This document shows, piece after piece, positions 1 to 7,350 of a DNA stretch of 13,049 bases (position 1 is the first letter of the stretch; every line of letters starts with the position of its first letter). The position numbers were made by a program, and so were the translations under genes. Location: positions 1 through 13,049 of the forward strand of contig PKSW01000399.1 in the NCBI GenBank assembly GCA_002869465.1. Reading direction: 5' to 3'. The notes beneath the pieces were generated by a model that worked only from the letters and a program-made list of their open reading frames with translations, was not told the DNA's origin and did not search any database. This DNA is from Marinilabiliales bacterium. GTDB taxonomy: Bacteria; Bacteroidota; Bacteroidia; Bacteroidales; F082.

Positions 1-126
1 AATTTTATGGGCCAATTTGTTGAAGAACAGAAAAATTCACATTTATTTAACGTAAGTTCATACAACAAAGGACTGTATTTTGTTGTTATTGATACAGGAC
101 AAACCATCAAATTGATGGTTAAATAA
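1..126 (+). CDS. 3' end of a T9SS-sorted secreted protein (partial)
   Basis: The window opens inside a reading frame (frame 1) that encodes 41 residues and stops at TAA 124-126. The visible tail contains LFNVSSYNKGLYFVVI followed by IKLMVK at the terminus. This pattern, a Y-x-K-G-x-Y-F/V strand followed by a short strand ending in basic residues, is typical of the type A C-terminal sorting domain (por secretion tail) that sends Bacteroidota proteins through the type IX secretion system. The body of the protein lies to the left of the window, so its function cannot be stated. It was probably surface-attached or secreted. Only 16 bp separate it from the next gene, so shared transcription is possible. 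Confidence 0.75.
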   Translation, partial: NFMGQFVEEQKNSHLFNVSSYNKGLYFVVIDTGQTIKLMVK

Positions 127-142
127 CAAAAATTTCGATCAT

Positions 143-634
143 ATGCGTTTATTACTAATTATTACGATGACTATATCCGTATTGTATTCGAATGGTCAGA
201 TAAACCAAAAAGAAATGAGTGATAAAGAAAATATAAATAAAAGTGAAGATCAGTGGAAACAGGAATTGACAGATGAAGAATATGCCGTGCTTCGCAACTG
301 TGGCACTGAGCCCCCTTTCACAGGAAAATACTATAAACATGATGAAAAGGGCACTTACCAATGTGCAGCCTGTGGTGCCGAACTATTTAGTTCCGATACC
401 AAATATGATTCAGGATCGGGGTGGCCAAGTTTTTATAACGCAATTGATAAAAAAGCCATCAAAGAAGTTGCCGACAACAGTTATGGGATGCAACGTATCG
501 AAATCAAATGTGCCAAATGCGATGGTCATCTGGGCCACATATTTCCCGATGGTCCGAAACCAACAGGCATGAGATATTGCGTCAATTCAATTTCACTGGA
601 TTTTAAAAGCGAATCTTCAGAAAAAGAAAAATAA
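143..634 (+). CDS. msrB: Peptide-methionine (R)-S-oxide reductase MsrB, exported
   Basis: This 163-residue protein reduces the R epimer of methionine sulfoxide in oxidised proteins back to methionine. An N-terminal hydrophobic stretch (about residues 2-15, MRLLLIITMTISVLYSNGQ) looks like a Sec signal peptide without a lipobox cysteine, so the enzyme probably acts in the periplasm. The SelR/MsrB domain spans about 38-156. It has the two zinc-binding CxxC pairs (C74/C77 and C123/C126), the GSGWPSF substrate loop at 90-96, the GHLGHIF motif at 128-134, and the catalytic cysteine C146 in RYCVNS. C53, in NCGTEPPF, is a candidate resolving cysteine. No fused MsrA domain is present. The ATG at 143 is chosen because it is the only start that includes the signal peptide. 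The small membrane-protein gene follows after 65 bp with no terminator visible between them. Confidence 0.93.
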   Translation: MRLLLIITMTISVLYSNGQINQKEMSDKENINKSEDQWKQELTDEEYAVLRNCGTEPPFTGKYYKHDEKGTYQCAACGAELFSSDTKYDSGSGWPSFYNAIDKKAIKEVADNSYGMQRIEIKCAKCDGHLGHIFPDGPKPTGMRYCVNSISLDFKSESSEKEK

Positions 635-699
635 TTGAACGGGTATTCATTTCAAAGTATTTCTTAACTTTATCAGCCGATTAAATACGTTTTAATAAG

Positions 700-1056
700 A
701 TGAACGAAGTATTTCCCTTTGAGAACAAGACCATTGAAAATGTAAGGCTGATTTATATCCTCTATTTGATTGGCCTCGTTTTTGGCATTACAGCCATTGT
801 TGGTGTGGTGGTTGCTTATACCAATAAAGATGACGAAATGCCCGAATGGCTTAAAAGCCACTATCAATATCAAATTAACACCTTTTGGAAAGGACTTGTT
901 ATGATACTTGCCGGCGTATTAACAATTGTGATTATAGTTGGGATTTTCATTTTAATATTCTGGACCATCTGGATCATTATCCGTTGCGTTAAGGGCATCA
1001 AATACCTTGACACAAAACAAGCACATCCAAACCCCGAAGGATGGTGGTTTGATTAG
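700..1056 (+). CDS. Small integral membrane protein, DUF4870-like
   Basis: A 118-residue protein with about three hydrophobic segments: roughly 17-40, 63-80 and 81-96. Between the first two lies a conserved-looking cytosolic or periplasmic loop, PEWLKSHYQYQINTFW, and the protein ends in a short tail with NPEGWWF. The SHYQYQI-TFW motif followed by a VWxIIRCVKGIKYL-like segment resembles the DUF4870 (Tic20-like) family of small bacterial membrane proteins, whose biochemical role is unknown. It follows msrB on the same strand and may be cotranscribed with it. A TAACTTTA box at 665-672 could also give it its own promoter. Family assignment is from memory of the motif pattern, not from a search. 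Confidence 0.75.
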   Translation: MNEVFPFENKTIENVRLIYILYLIGLVFGITAIVGVVVAYTNKDDEMPEWLKSHYQYQINTFWKGLVMILAGVLTIVIIVGIFILIFWTIWIIIRCVKGIKYLDTKQAHPNPEGWWFD

Positions 1057-1242
1057 TGAAAAAAGGCACTTTTAATTATTTGTTCAGGGATATGATCGGC
1101 GGTTTATTCTCCAACTTAAAAATAAATAAAACAATCCGTCTTCTTATTTTTTTCTAAATTCGCTTCATTCCATTATATGAATGAATGACTTTTTACCATA
1201 GCTTAAAAAGAAGAAATCGCTTTTACAGTCAACTTTGCATAT

Positions 1243-4200
1243 ATGAAAAACAAAACTTTAAAACTTTCTAAAACAGAACTCAATCACACAGATCACTACC
1301 GGGCACTGTACGATTCTGCCAATGATTCTATTTTTTTAATGAGCAAAGAAAAGTTTATTTCATGCAATCCGAAAACACTGGAGATGTTTGAATGCAATGA
1401 GCATGATATTATTGGTCAAACTCCAATTAAGTTTTCGCCAAAGAATCAACCTGACGGGAAACTTTCCAAAGATAAAGCACTTGAAAAAATTAATGCTGCG
1501 CTAAATGTTGCACCTCAGCGGTTTGAATGGAGGCATAAAAAATTAAATGGTGTAGAATTTGACGCTGAAGTATCTCTTAATAAGATTGAGCTTAAAAACG
1601 GAACATACATCCAGGCCATAGTCCGGGACATTACTGAACGTAAAAAAGCGGATGAAAAAATCCGTAAGAGTGAAGAAACATACCGTTTACTTATCGAATC
1701 GACCAACGAAGGGTATTGGCGAATTGACAATCATCAAAAAACCCTGGATGTCAACGATTCACTATGTAGAATGCTGGGTTATGAAAAGGAAGAAATCATA
1801 GGAAAAACACCTTTTGATTTTGTTGATAGTATAAATAAAAAGATTTTCAAAAACCAGGTGTCATATAGAGACAAAAGCAAACACCGATCCTATGAAATAG
1901 TACTGCTCCATAAAAATGGAATGGAAGTTCATGCCCTTTTTAATGCCACAACCCTCAGGAATGCTGATGGAAAGCCTAATGGCTCTTTCGCATTTATTAC
2001 AGATATAACCGAACAAAAAAAGGCCAACGAGAAATTATTGGACCTGGAGGAAAAAGTAAATCATTTCGTAAATACAACAGTTGATGTTGTATTTAGTGTA
2101 ACGCCAAAAGGATATATTGAATATGTGAGCCCTAATATAAAGGATCACTATAATTATGATCCTGAATTTTTAATAGGAAAACATTTGAGCATAACTACGC
2201 CTGTCGAAGAAATTCCAAAAGCGCTAAAAGCCATTAAGAATATCCTCGTAAAAAAACCTGTTATAAATCTTGAAATAAATCAGTTTGATGGCCATGGTAA
2301 CAAGATACCTGCTGAAATAAATGCAACACCCATAATGAAAAATGGGAAAATTATTGCCATTCAGGGCATCATGCGAAATATAACGGCCCGAAAAAAAATT
2401 GAAGCTGAATTATTGCAGCAAAAAATAAGTTTTGAGAATATCTTTAACAACGCAATCGATGCTATTTATGTACAATCTCTTGACGGAACTTTCATTGATG
2501 TAAATGATGCAGTGGTTGAAATGTATGGTTACAGCAAAGAAGAAATGATTGGCAAATCGCCGGAATTGGTTGCCGCACCGGGAATGAATGACCTTGCAAA
2601 AGTCATTGAGCACACTAAAAGAGCTGCCGAAGGCATTCCACAGCGTTTCGAGTTCTGGGGCAGGCGAAAAAATGGCCAGATTTTTCTAAAAGATGTGAGA
2701 CAATCAACAGGAGAATATTTTGGAGAAACCGTTGTATTTGCATTTGCTTTAGATATTTCGAAGAGAAAACGAGCTGAAGAAAAATTAAAAGAAAGCGAAG
2801 AAAAATTTAAGCGAATCATTCGAGAACTTGATGTTGGATTTTTTAGCTCAAGTATAGACGGTCAGCTAATAGAGTACAATAAGTCATTTTGCAGAATATT
2901 GGGCCTTGATTTGCGCAAAGACCACACGAATTCAAGCCTTCCCAATTTTTGGCAAAATATAAAAGATCGTGAGGAGTATATGGAAGCCCTTCATAAAGAA
3001 GAGCGCATTAAAAATTACACCATTAATGCAAAAAAGCGAAATGGAGAGAAGATCATCCTTCAGGTAAATGCCCATACCATTAAAAACAACAAAGGCGTTC
3101 AAATAGGCATTGAAGGAACGATCACTGATATCACGGAACAAAAAGAAGCTACTGAAGCAATAATTAACAAAGAGAAACAATACCGCACGCTTTTTAATTT
3201 TTCACCCAATGGTATCCTGCTAGAAGACGCCTCAGGAACTATAATTGATATTAACCCCGCTTTTGGTGAACTAATGGGCTACACCAGGGATGAATTGGTT
3301 GGAAAAAAAGTGAATGTGCTTACGCACCCGGAGCAGCAAGATGATGTAGCAAAAAACATTCTACAATTAATGGATGGGAAAGTGCTTCATCATGTTGAAC
3401 GAAGTGTAAAAAAAGACGGGACAATTGTTTACATGGAATTGTCAGAAAGAACCTTTGTTTTACCCAACGGCAAAAAAGGCATCATATGCATTGCTAACGA
3501 TATTACCGAACGAGTATTGGCTGAGCAAGCTTTACAGCAAAGTGAAGAAAAATACAGGATGCTGATTGAAAACCAAACAGATCTTGTTGTAAAAGTAAAT
3601 ACAGAAGGACGGTTTTTATATGTGAGTCCTTCCTATTGCAAACTATTTGGCAAAACCGAGCAAGAATTGATTGGTCAGAAATACCTGCCATTGGTTCATA
3701 ATGATGATGTTTTGAAAACAGAAGCAGCCATGCAAAAGCTTTATGAACCGCCTTATTCCATGTATGTGCAGCAACGGGCATTGACAAAAAACGGTTTGCG
3801 ATGGTTAGAATGGATGGATACTTCAATTTTGAATGATAAGAATGAAGTTATTGAAATTATAGGCGTTGGAAGAGATATTACAGATCAGAAACAAATAGAG
3901 GACGCTTTATTGCAAAGTGATCTGCAGTTACGCGAATCACAAAAAGTTGCGAATCTTGGTTCTTACACATTAGATATCTTAAGTGGTATTTGGAAAAGCT
4001 CTGTTATTTTAGATAATATTTTTGGTATCGATGAAAACTACAAACATGATATTGATAGCTGGTTACAAATCGTACATACTGATGATAGATCAATGATGTT
4101 AGATTATTTTACAAAAAATGTATTAAGAGATCACGAGTTTTTTAATAAAGAATACCGCATTCAAAAAATAAATGATAAAGATATACGATGGGTTCACGGC

Positions 4201-4956
4201 TTGGGTAAGCTTGAGTTTGATGCTCATAATAGCCCGATTAAAATGATTGGAACTATTCAGGATATTACTGAAAGAAAACTTGCTGAAAGATCATTGTTAG
4301 AATCGGAAGAACAACTCAGACAACTCACCATATATATGGATTCGAAAACCGAAGATGAGAAAAAGAGAATTGCAGAAGAAATACATGACGGATTGGGCCA
4401 ATTATTAACTGGTTTAAAAATGGACTTACAGTGGATCTCAAAAAAATGGCCAGCAGAAAGCGAGATTTTACGTAATAAGTTCATTTCGATGAAAAACATA
4501 ATTGACTCAAGTATTAAGGAAGTGCAAAAACTATCAATTCAACTCAGACCCAAGATGCTGGATGAACTGGGATTATTGGAAACCATGCATTGGGAGGCTG
4601 ATCAGTTTGAGGAAAAAACCGGAATATACTGTCGGGTTCAGTTTTCACCAGAAGAATTTGAAGTAGAGCATGAAAGATCATCTACCATTTACAGGGTTTT
4701 TATGGAACTCTTAACCAACGTATACAGGCATGCCAATGCAACAAAAGTTCATGTGAAGCTGGAAATCAAAAAAAACACCTACATGTTAACATTTAGTGAC
4801 AATGGTATAGGAATTAAGCAGGAACAAATTGAAAGTAAATTTTCCTTCGGTTTAATAAGCATTACCGAACGTATACATATGTGGGATGGAATTATTAAAA
4901 TAAAAGGTGACCACGGTAAGGGAACCATATGTGAAATTATCATTCCTTTTCAATGA
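1243..4956 (+). CDS. Soluble sensor histidine kinase with eight PAS domains (HisKA_3/HATPase_c)
   Basis: A 1237-residue kinase with no transmembrane segment or signal peptide, so it senses a cytoplasmic signal. Eight PAS/PAC modules start near residues 19, 147, 272, 397, 522, 647, 771 and 897. Each ends in a DITE(R/Q)K-type linker helix: D129, D254, N379, D504, D629, D753, D878 and D1007. The last PAS is a PAS_3-like type with an HTDD motif. The kinase core follows: a HisKA_3 dimerisation and phosphoacceptor helix with EIHDGLGQLLTG (H1048), an N box with N1159 in ELLTNVYRHA, a DNGIG box with D1186, and a GKGT ATP-lid motif near the C terminus. HisKA_3 kinases (NarX/DegS/LiaS type) signal to NarL-family regulators, and one begins 14 bp downstream. 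The ligand is not evident, and no heme or flavin signature can be called by eye. The ATG at 1243 follows an ACTTTGCATAT leader, and no better start lies upstream. Confidence 0.95.
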   Translation: MKNKTLKLSKTELNHTDHYRALYDSANDSIFLMSKEKFISCNPKTLEMFECNEHDIIGQTPIKFSPKNQPDGKLSKDKALEKINAALNVAPQRFEWRHKKLNGVEFDAEVSLNKIELKNGTYIQAIVRDITERKKADEKIRKSEETYRLLIESTNEGYWRIDNHQKTLDVNDSLCRMLGYEKEEIIGKTPFDFVDSINKKIFKNQVSYRDKSKHRSYEIVLLHKNGMEVHALFNATTLRNADGKPNGSFAFITDITEQKKANEKLLDLEEKVNHFVNTTVDVVFSVTPKGYIEYVSPNIKDHYNYDPEFLIGKHLSITTPVEEIPKALKAIKNILVKKPVINLEINQFDGHGNKIPAEINATPIMKNGKIIAIQGIMRNITARKKIEAELLQQKISFENIFNNAIDAIYVQSLDGTFIDVNDAVVEMYGYSKEEMIGKSPELVAAPGMNDLAKVIEHTKRAAEGIPQRFEFWGRRKNGQIFLKDVRQSTGEYFGETVVFAFALDISKRKRAEEKLKESEEKFKRIIRELDVGFFSSSIDGQLIEYNKSFCRILGLDLRKDHTNSSLPNFWQNIKDREEYMEALHKEERIKNYTINAKKRNGEKIILQVNAHTIKNNKGVQIGIEGTITDITEQKEATEAIINKEKQYRTLFNFSPNGILLEDASGTIIDINPAFGELMGYTRDELVGKKVNVLTHPEQQDDVAKNILQLMDGKVLHHVERSVKKDGTIVYMELSERTFVLPNGKKGIICIANDITERVLAEQALQQSEEKYRMLIENQTDLVVKVNTEGRFLYVSPSYCKLFGKTEQELIGQKYLPLVHNDDVLKTEAAMQKLYEPPYSMYVQQRALTKNGLRWLEWMDTSILNDKNEVIEIIGVGRDITDQKQIEDALLQSDLQLRESQKVANLGSYTLDILSGIWKSSVILDNIFGIDENYKHDIDSWLQIVHTDDRSMMLDYFTKNVLRDHEFFNKEYRIQKINDKDIRWVHGLGKLEFDAHNSPIKMIGTIQDITERKLAERSLLESEEQLRQLTIYMDSKTEDEKKRIAEEIHDGLGQLLTGLKMDLQWISKKWPAESEILRNKFISMKNIIDSSIKEVQKLSIQLRPKMLDELGLLETMHWEADQFEEKTGIYCRVQFSPEEFEVEHERSSTIYRVFMELLTNVYRHANATKVHVKLEIKKNTYMLTFSDNGIGIKQEQIESKFSFGLISITERIHMWDGIIKIKGDHGKGTICEIIIPFQ

Positions 4957-4970
4957 AATAAATTACAAAA

Positions 4971-5600
4971 ATGAAAATCCTTATAGCAGATGATCATCCA
5001 ATCGTAAGAAACGGTATAAAAGATATTCTACAGGATATATCACCTTCATTTAGTATTGACGAAGCTGAAGATGCAAATGAAGTGGTGCAGAAGGTTATTG
5101 CAAACGATTATGATGTTATTATCCTTGATATATCAATGCCCGGTGGTGGTGGTTTAAATGCCTTGAAACAAATAAAACAGGCAAAACCATTAACCAAGGT
5201 GTTAATGCTCAGCATTTACGATGACGAACAATATATTAACAGGGCATTGAAAGCCGGGGCATCAGGTTACCTTACAAAATCGGTAGCTTCTGAAGAGTTG
5301 GAACTGGCCATTAAAAAGGTGATCTCAGGCGAAAAGTATTTGAGTTCAGAAGTGGCATCCAAGATGGCTACTTTTATTTATTCCGACAAGGAAAAAAACA
5401 AACACGAGTTACTTTCAGAAAGAGAATACCAGGTATTTCACCAGTTGGCTAAAGGACATACAACCAACGAAATTGCAGAAGAATTACACATTAGTCCAAA
5501 AACAGTAAGCACCTATCGTGAACGAATCATGGAAAAAATGGGGATGTCGAGAAATTCAGAATTGATTCATTATGCCTTTAAAAACAAGCTGATCGATTAA
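4971..5600 (+). CDS. NarL/LuxR-family response regulator
   Basis: A 209-residue two-domain regulator. The receiver domain (about 1-118) has acidic residues D7/D8, phosphoacceptor D53 in VIILDISMPGGGG, switch residue S81 and conserved K103 in GYLTKS. A LuxR-type helix-turn-helix (about 147-205) contains LSEREYQVFHQLAKGHTTNEIA, with the recognition helix around HISPKTVSTYRERI. Phosphorylation by the upstream HisKA_3 kinase would be expected to promote dimerisation and DNA binding. Only 14 bp separate the genes and no terminator lies between them, so they should be cotranscribed. No hairpin terminator directly follows the stop codon. The first plus-strand terminator is about 400 bp further on at 6006-6030. 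Confidence 0.95.
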   Translation: MKILIADDHPIVRNGIKDILQDISPSFSIDEAEDANEVVQKVIANDYDVIILDISMPGGGGLNALKQIKQAKPLTKVLMLSIYDDEQYINRALKAGASGYLTKSVASEELELAIKKVISGEKYLSSEVASKMATFIYSDKEKNKHELLSEREYQVFHQLAKGHTTNEIAEELHISPKTVSTYRERIMEKMGMSRNSELIHYAFKNKLID

Positions 5601-5749
5601 ACTTTTTGAATGATTTCTTCACCACGAATAAGCTTATGATAAATATCACAACACTCCCTTTTTGTAGGTAAATCACCTACAAAACAATCAGCAATAATCT
5701 TATAAGCCATATGTAATTTATAAAGTAATATTGTATCATTAAATTGCAT
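5597..5749 (-). CDS. Doubtful 50-residue ORF, unrecognised
   Basis: A minus-strand ORF of 50 codons that starts at ATG 5749 and ends at TAA 5597, overlapping the response-regulator stop codon by three bases. The product contains LPTKRECCDIYHKLIRGEE, with a rather natural mixture of charged and hydrophobic residues. The frame stays open upstream of the ATG to a stop at about 5790. The last part has the look of a protein C terminus, so it may be a decayed remnant rather than an intact gene. No family is recognised, no promoter is evident, and the ORF could be chance. Confidence 0.2.
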   Translation of the reverse strand: MQFNDTILLYKLHMAYKIIADCFVGDLPTKRECCDIYHKLIRGEEIIQKV

Positions 5750-5754
5750 TGGAG

Positions 5755-5853
5755 GTGGGTACCCAATATGATGCAAACAAGCAAGTGATTAAACAAGCAA
5801 AAGAGCACCGGTTGATTGCGAAGATAATTCAGTTGGGAAAGCAATCGAAATGA
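5755..5853 (+). CDS. Doubtful 32-residue ORF, possible gene remnant
   Basis: A plus-strand frame reads VGTQYDANKQVIKQAKEH and ends with GKQSK, stopping at TGA 5851-5853. The frame is open only from about 5741. Possible starts are GTG 5755 or TTG 5749, with no in-frame ATG, so it may be the truncated end of an older gene. The composition is lysine- and glutamine-rich and helix-like, which is plausible for a real protein. Its stop overlaps the ATG of the next small ORF in an ATGA arrangement, a layout usually seen for translationally coupled genes. Family unknown. Confidence 0.2.
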   Translation: MGTQYDANKQVIKQAKEHRLIAKIIQLGKQSK

Positions 5854-5954
5854 GCAAAGTTGCCACCGTACAATGCAACTATACGAATAGCAGGGAGCGA
5901 ATTAATAAGACTCAAAGGAAACCGGTAAAACAAGAGAAAAGGCGTAAATATTAA
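5850..5954 (+). CDS. Doubtful 34-residue very basic ORF
   Basis: The ORF begins at ATG 5850, which overlaps the preceding stop in ATGA, and runs to TAA 5952-5954. The product starts MSKVATVQCNYTNSRERI and ends in an extremely basic tail, VKQEKRRKY. It lies 51 bp before a strong rho-independent terminator on the same strand, so the region may be transcribed. At this length the coding assignment is weak. A noncoding transcript or chance are both reasonable alternatives. Confidence 0.22.
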   Translation: MSKVATVQCNYTNSRERINKTQRKPVKQEKRRKY

Positions 5955-6005
5955 CATTTGCGCTTTTTCATTTCGACATTTTCATAGTTTTTGTATATAA
6001 GGTTT

Positions 6006-6030
6006 GGCTTCCGGTTCGGAAGCCTTTTTT
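6006..6030 (+). terminator. Rho-independent terminator
   Basis: A perfect 8-bp stem, ggcttccg paired with cggaagcc, with a gtt loop, is followed by six T residues (6025-6030). It works only for plus-strand transcripts because no T tract exists on the minus side. It ends either a long read-through mRNA from the kinase-regulator pair or a separate short transcript covering the mini-ORFs at 5755-5954. Confidence 0.88.
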
Positions 6031-6081
6031 ATTAGATTTTTCAGAAACTAAAATAGGATGCCTTAAATCGTTCAATTCATC

Positions 6082-6843
6082 TTATAATGCACCTTTTTCC
6101 TTCAGTTCGTGCAGTAACTCAAACATGGTTGAATTGCCAGTCTTTTTAAGTATCCTTCTGCGATGTGTATTAATAGTATGAATACTGAGAAATAGTTTAT
6201 CGGCTATCTCCTCACTTTTTAAACCCGCCTCTATCAATTTAAGAATTTCAAATTCGCGATCTGAGAAAACATTTCCCGTCATTATTAATTTTTCATCCGG
6301 GAATCTAAAATAAGTGATGTCAGTGCCTAAATAATTATTATACCCGTATTTGATTTCTTTAAACCATGAAATATCTGTGTTCACAAAAAGGCAAGAAACC
6401 GTAGTGTATGGAATTTGGCAATACCAAAGGTAGCCTTGCATGAAATAATTGGTATAGGTACCTTCATGGTTTTGAATCCTTAGGTTAGTTGACAGGATAA
6501 CAACATCTTCTTTTCCCTGTATATACATTTCACTGACAAGTTTAATAAGCCTTCCACGCATTACTGCATGATGTTGTAAATCATCAGGATGGGTTATTGA
6601 AAAAATTTTAAGTGGGTTTAGTTCTTCAGGCGGAATACCCAATAAAGTATAGCAACTTTTGCTAGTAAATGCTATCTCCATATTAATTAGGTCTCCTGCG
6701 TAAATAAATTGCTTATTCCTTTCCATCATTTCTTCAAGTTCTTTTATCACAGAATCATTGCGGTTGATTCCCTTGAATCCAATTGGAGAATAAGCTTCAA
6801 TAAACTTGAAAAACAGATTATAGTTATGATTTTCCGAATCCAT
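6082..6843 (-). CDS. PAS-LuxR transcriptional regulator without a receiver domain
   Basis: A 253-residue protein. The N-terminal half (about 44-165) looks like a PAS_3-type fold, with an ITHPDD motif at 83-88, a middle region with aromatic strands (YFMQGYLWYCQ) and a DISWFKEIK-like end resembling the PAS exit helix. The C-terminal part (about 192-252) is a LuxR/GerE helix-turn-helix: FSDREFEILKLIEAGLKSEEIA, then a recognition helix around LSIHTINTHRRRI. There is no receiver domain and no transmembrane segment, so it probably binds a ligand or partner through the PAS domain and acts on DNA directly. Its gene is transcribed towards the kinase-regulator pair and away from the lipoprotein genes. 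The start is the ATG whose complement is 6841-6843. A near-perfect inverted repeat lies 17-39 bases upstream. Confidence 0.88.
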   Translation of the reverse strand: MDSENHNYNLFFKFIEAYSPIGFKGINRNDSVIKELEEMMERNKQFIYAGDLINMEIAFTSKSCYTLLGIPPEELNPLKIFSITHPDDLQHHAVMRGRLIKLVSEMYIQGKEDVVILSTNLRIQNHEGTYTNYFMQGYLWYCQIPYTTVSCLFVNTDISWFKEIKYGYNNYLGTDITYFRFPDEKLIMTGNVFSDREFEILKLIEAGLKSEEIADKLFLSIHTINTHRRRILKKTGNSTMFELLHELKEKGAL

Positions 6844-6859
6844 AAAAGTTTGTTAATCG

Positions 6860-6882
6860 GTTTCTTTCATCCATGAAGAAAC
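6860..6882. promoter_or_regulatory. Inverted repeat upstream of the PAS-LuxR gene
   Basis: Left arm gtttctttcat and right arm atgaagaaac are complementary over 10 bp, with one bulged T and a two-base centre (cc at 6871-6872). The repeat lies 17-39 bases upstream of the regulator's start codon. LuxR-type HTH proteins bind inverted repeats as dimers, so this could be an autoregulatory operator. A hairpin in the 5' leader is the other reading. Confidence 0.4.
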
Positions 6883-7022
6883 AAGCGCAAATTACTTAAT
6901 TATGAGTAAGTGAACGAAAATTATTTATCGTAATTTTACATGGTAAGCTTTTCCGCAAGCAATTAGTTTTTTATTGATTGTTAAACGAATTGTAAAACAG
7001 TAAAATTTTTATTCACCAAAAT

Positions 7023-7030
7023 TAAATTTG
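7023..7030 (+). promoter_or_regulatory. TAnnTTTG-type -7 box abutting a start codon
   Basis: TAAATTTG matches the Bacteroidota -7 consensus TAnnTTTG exactly. It ends only two bases before the ATG of the small lipoprotein gene at 7033, which would place the transcript start at or just inside the coding region. No clear TTTG -33 element lies at the usual spacing. It may therefore be a sequence-context coincidence rather than a working promoter. Confidence 0.35.
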
Positions 7031-7032
7031 CC

Positions 7033-7269
7033 ATGAAACAAATCTTATCCCTTTTATGCGTTATTTTTTTATTTGTCGGCGCATTTTCATTCCAATCATG
7101 TAAAAAATGCACAACTTGTTCTTACACTTATCAAGTTGCTGGACAGCCTGTTGCTACATATACTTATCCGGAACTTTGCGGAAACAGCAATGATATTAAT
7201 GACTAGAAAGATGTATGTGCGCAAGCTGCAGCCATTTATGGCAACTCATGCACCTGTGTGGATAATTAA
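7033..7269 (+). pseudogene. Small Cys-rich lipoprotein gene interrupted by in-frame TAG
   Basis: From ATG 7033 the frame encodes a hydrophobic signal segment (residues 4-20) ending in FQSC, a possible SpII lipobox with C23. A cysteine-rich start, CKKCTTCSYTYQVAG, and YPELCGNSNDIND follow. Codon 58 is TAG (7204-7206). Beyond it the same frame continues for 20 codons, KDVCAQAAAIYGNSCTCVDN, to TAA 7267-7269. The downstream part keeps the same cysteine-rich character, so the full protein would have been about 78 residues. TAG is one G-to-A change from TGG, and an aromatic residue fits the context. No family is recognised with certainty. A strong terminator follows at 7291. The product may be a truncated 57-residue lipoprotein, a recent pseudogene, or a suppressed read-through product. 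Confidence 0.65.
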
Positions 7270-7290
7270 TCAAAAAATCAGAAAATAAAT

Positions 7291-7334
7291 GTGGTAATTC
7301 GCTTCCATTGCGGGATTTGAATTACCACTTTTTT
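7291..7334 (+). terminator. Rho-independent terminator
   Basis: A perfect 10-bp stem, gtggtaattc (7291-7300) with gaattaccac (7319-7328), an 18-base loop and a six-T tract (7329-7334). It lies 21 bp after the TAA that ends the interrupted lipoprotein frame and 16 bp before the next gene. Its placement right after that TAA, rather than after the internal TAG, supports the longer reading frame as the ancestral gene. Confidence 0.85.
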
Positions 7335-7350
7335 CCTTAAATTAGCTCGT

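Larger units (their letters stand above)
5601..6081. other. 481-bp interval without a convincing gene
   Basis: This is the gap between the response regulator and the convergent PAS-LuxR gene. It contains three doubtful mini-ORFs (annotated separately), a perfect 10-bp inverted repeat at 5660-5684 (arms ttttgtaggt and acctacaaaa, 5-base loop), a GGGTACCC palindrome at 5757-5764, and the terminator at 6006-6030. No tRNA, rRNA or recognisable transposase is present. The mixture of short open frames with natural-looking composition suggests decayed genes or a small RNA, but neither can be shown from the sequence. Confidence 0.6.

Noticed and set aside
5660..5684. Perfect 10-bp inverted repeat with a 5-base loop considered as a terminator of the response-regulator gene
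   Set aside because: The T runs precede and the A runs follow the stem on each strand, the reverse of a terminator. It also lies inside a possible minus-strand frame, so it is only noted as a hairpin.
7073..7288. 71-residue plus-strand ORF in another frame across the interrupted lipoprotein
   Set aside because: It lacks a signal peptide and any recognisable pattern. The overlapping frame has a signal peptide, ordered cysteines and a fitting stop and terminator.
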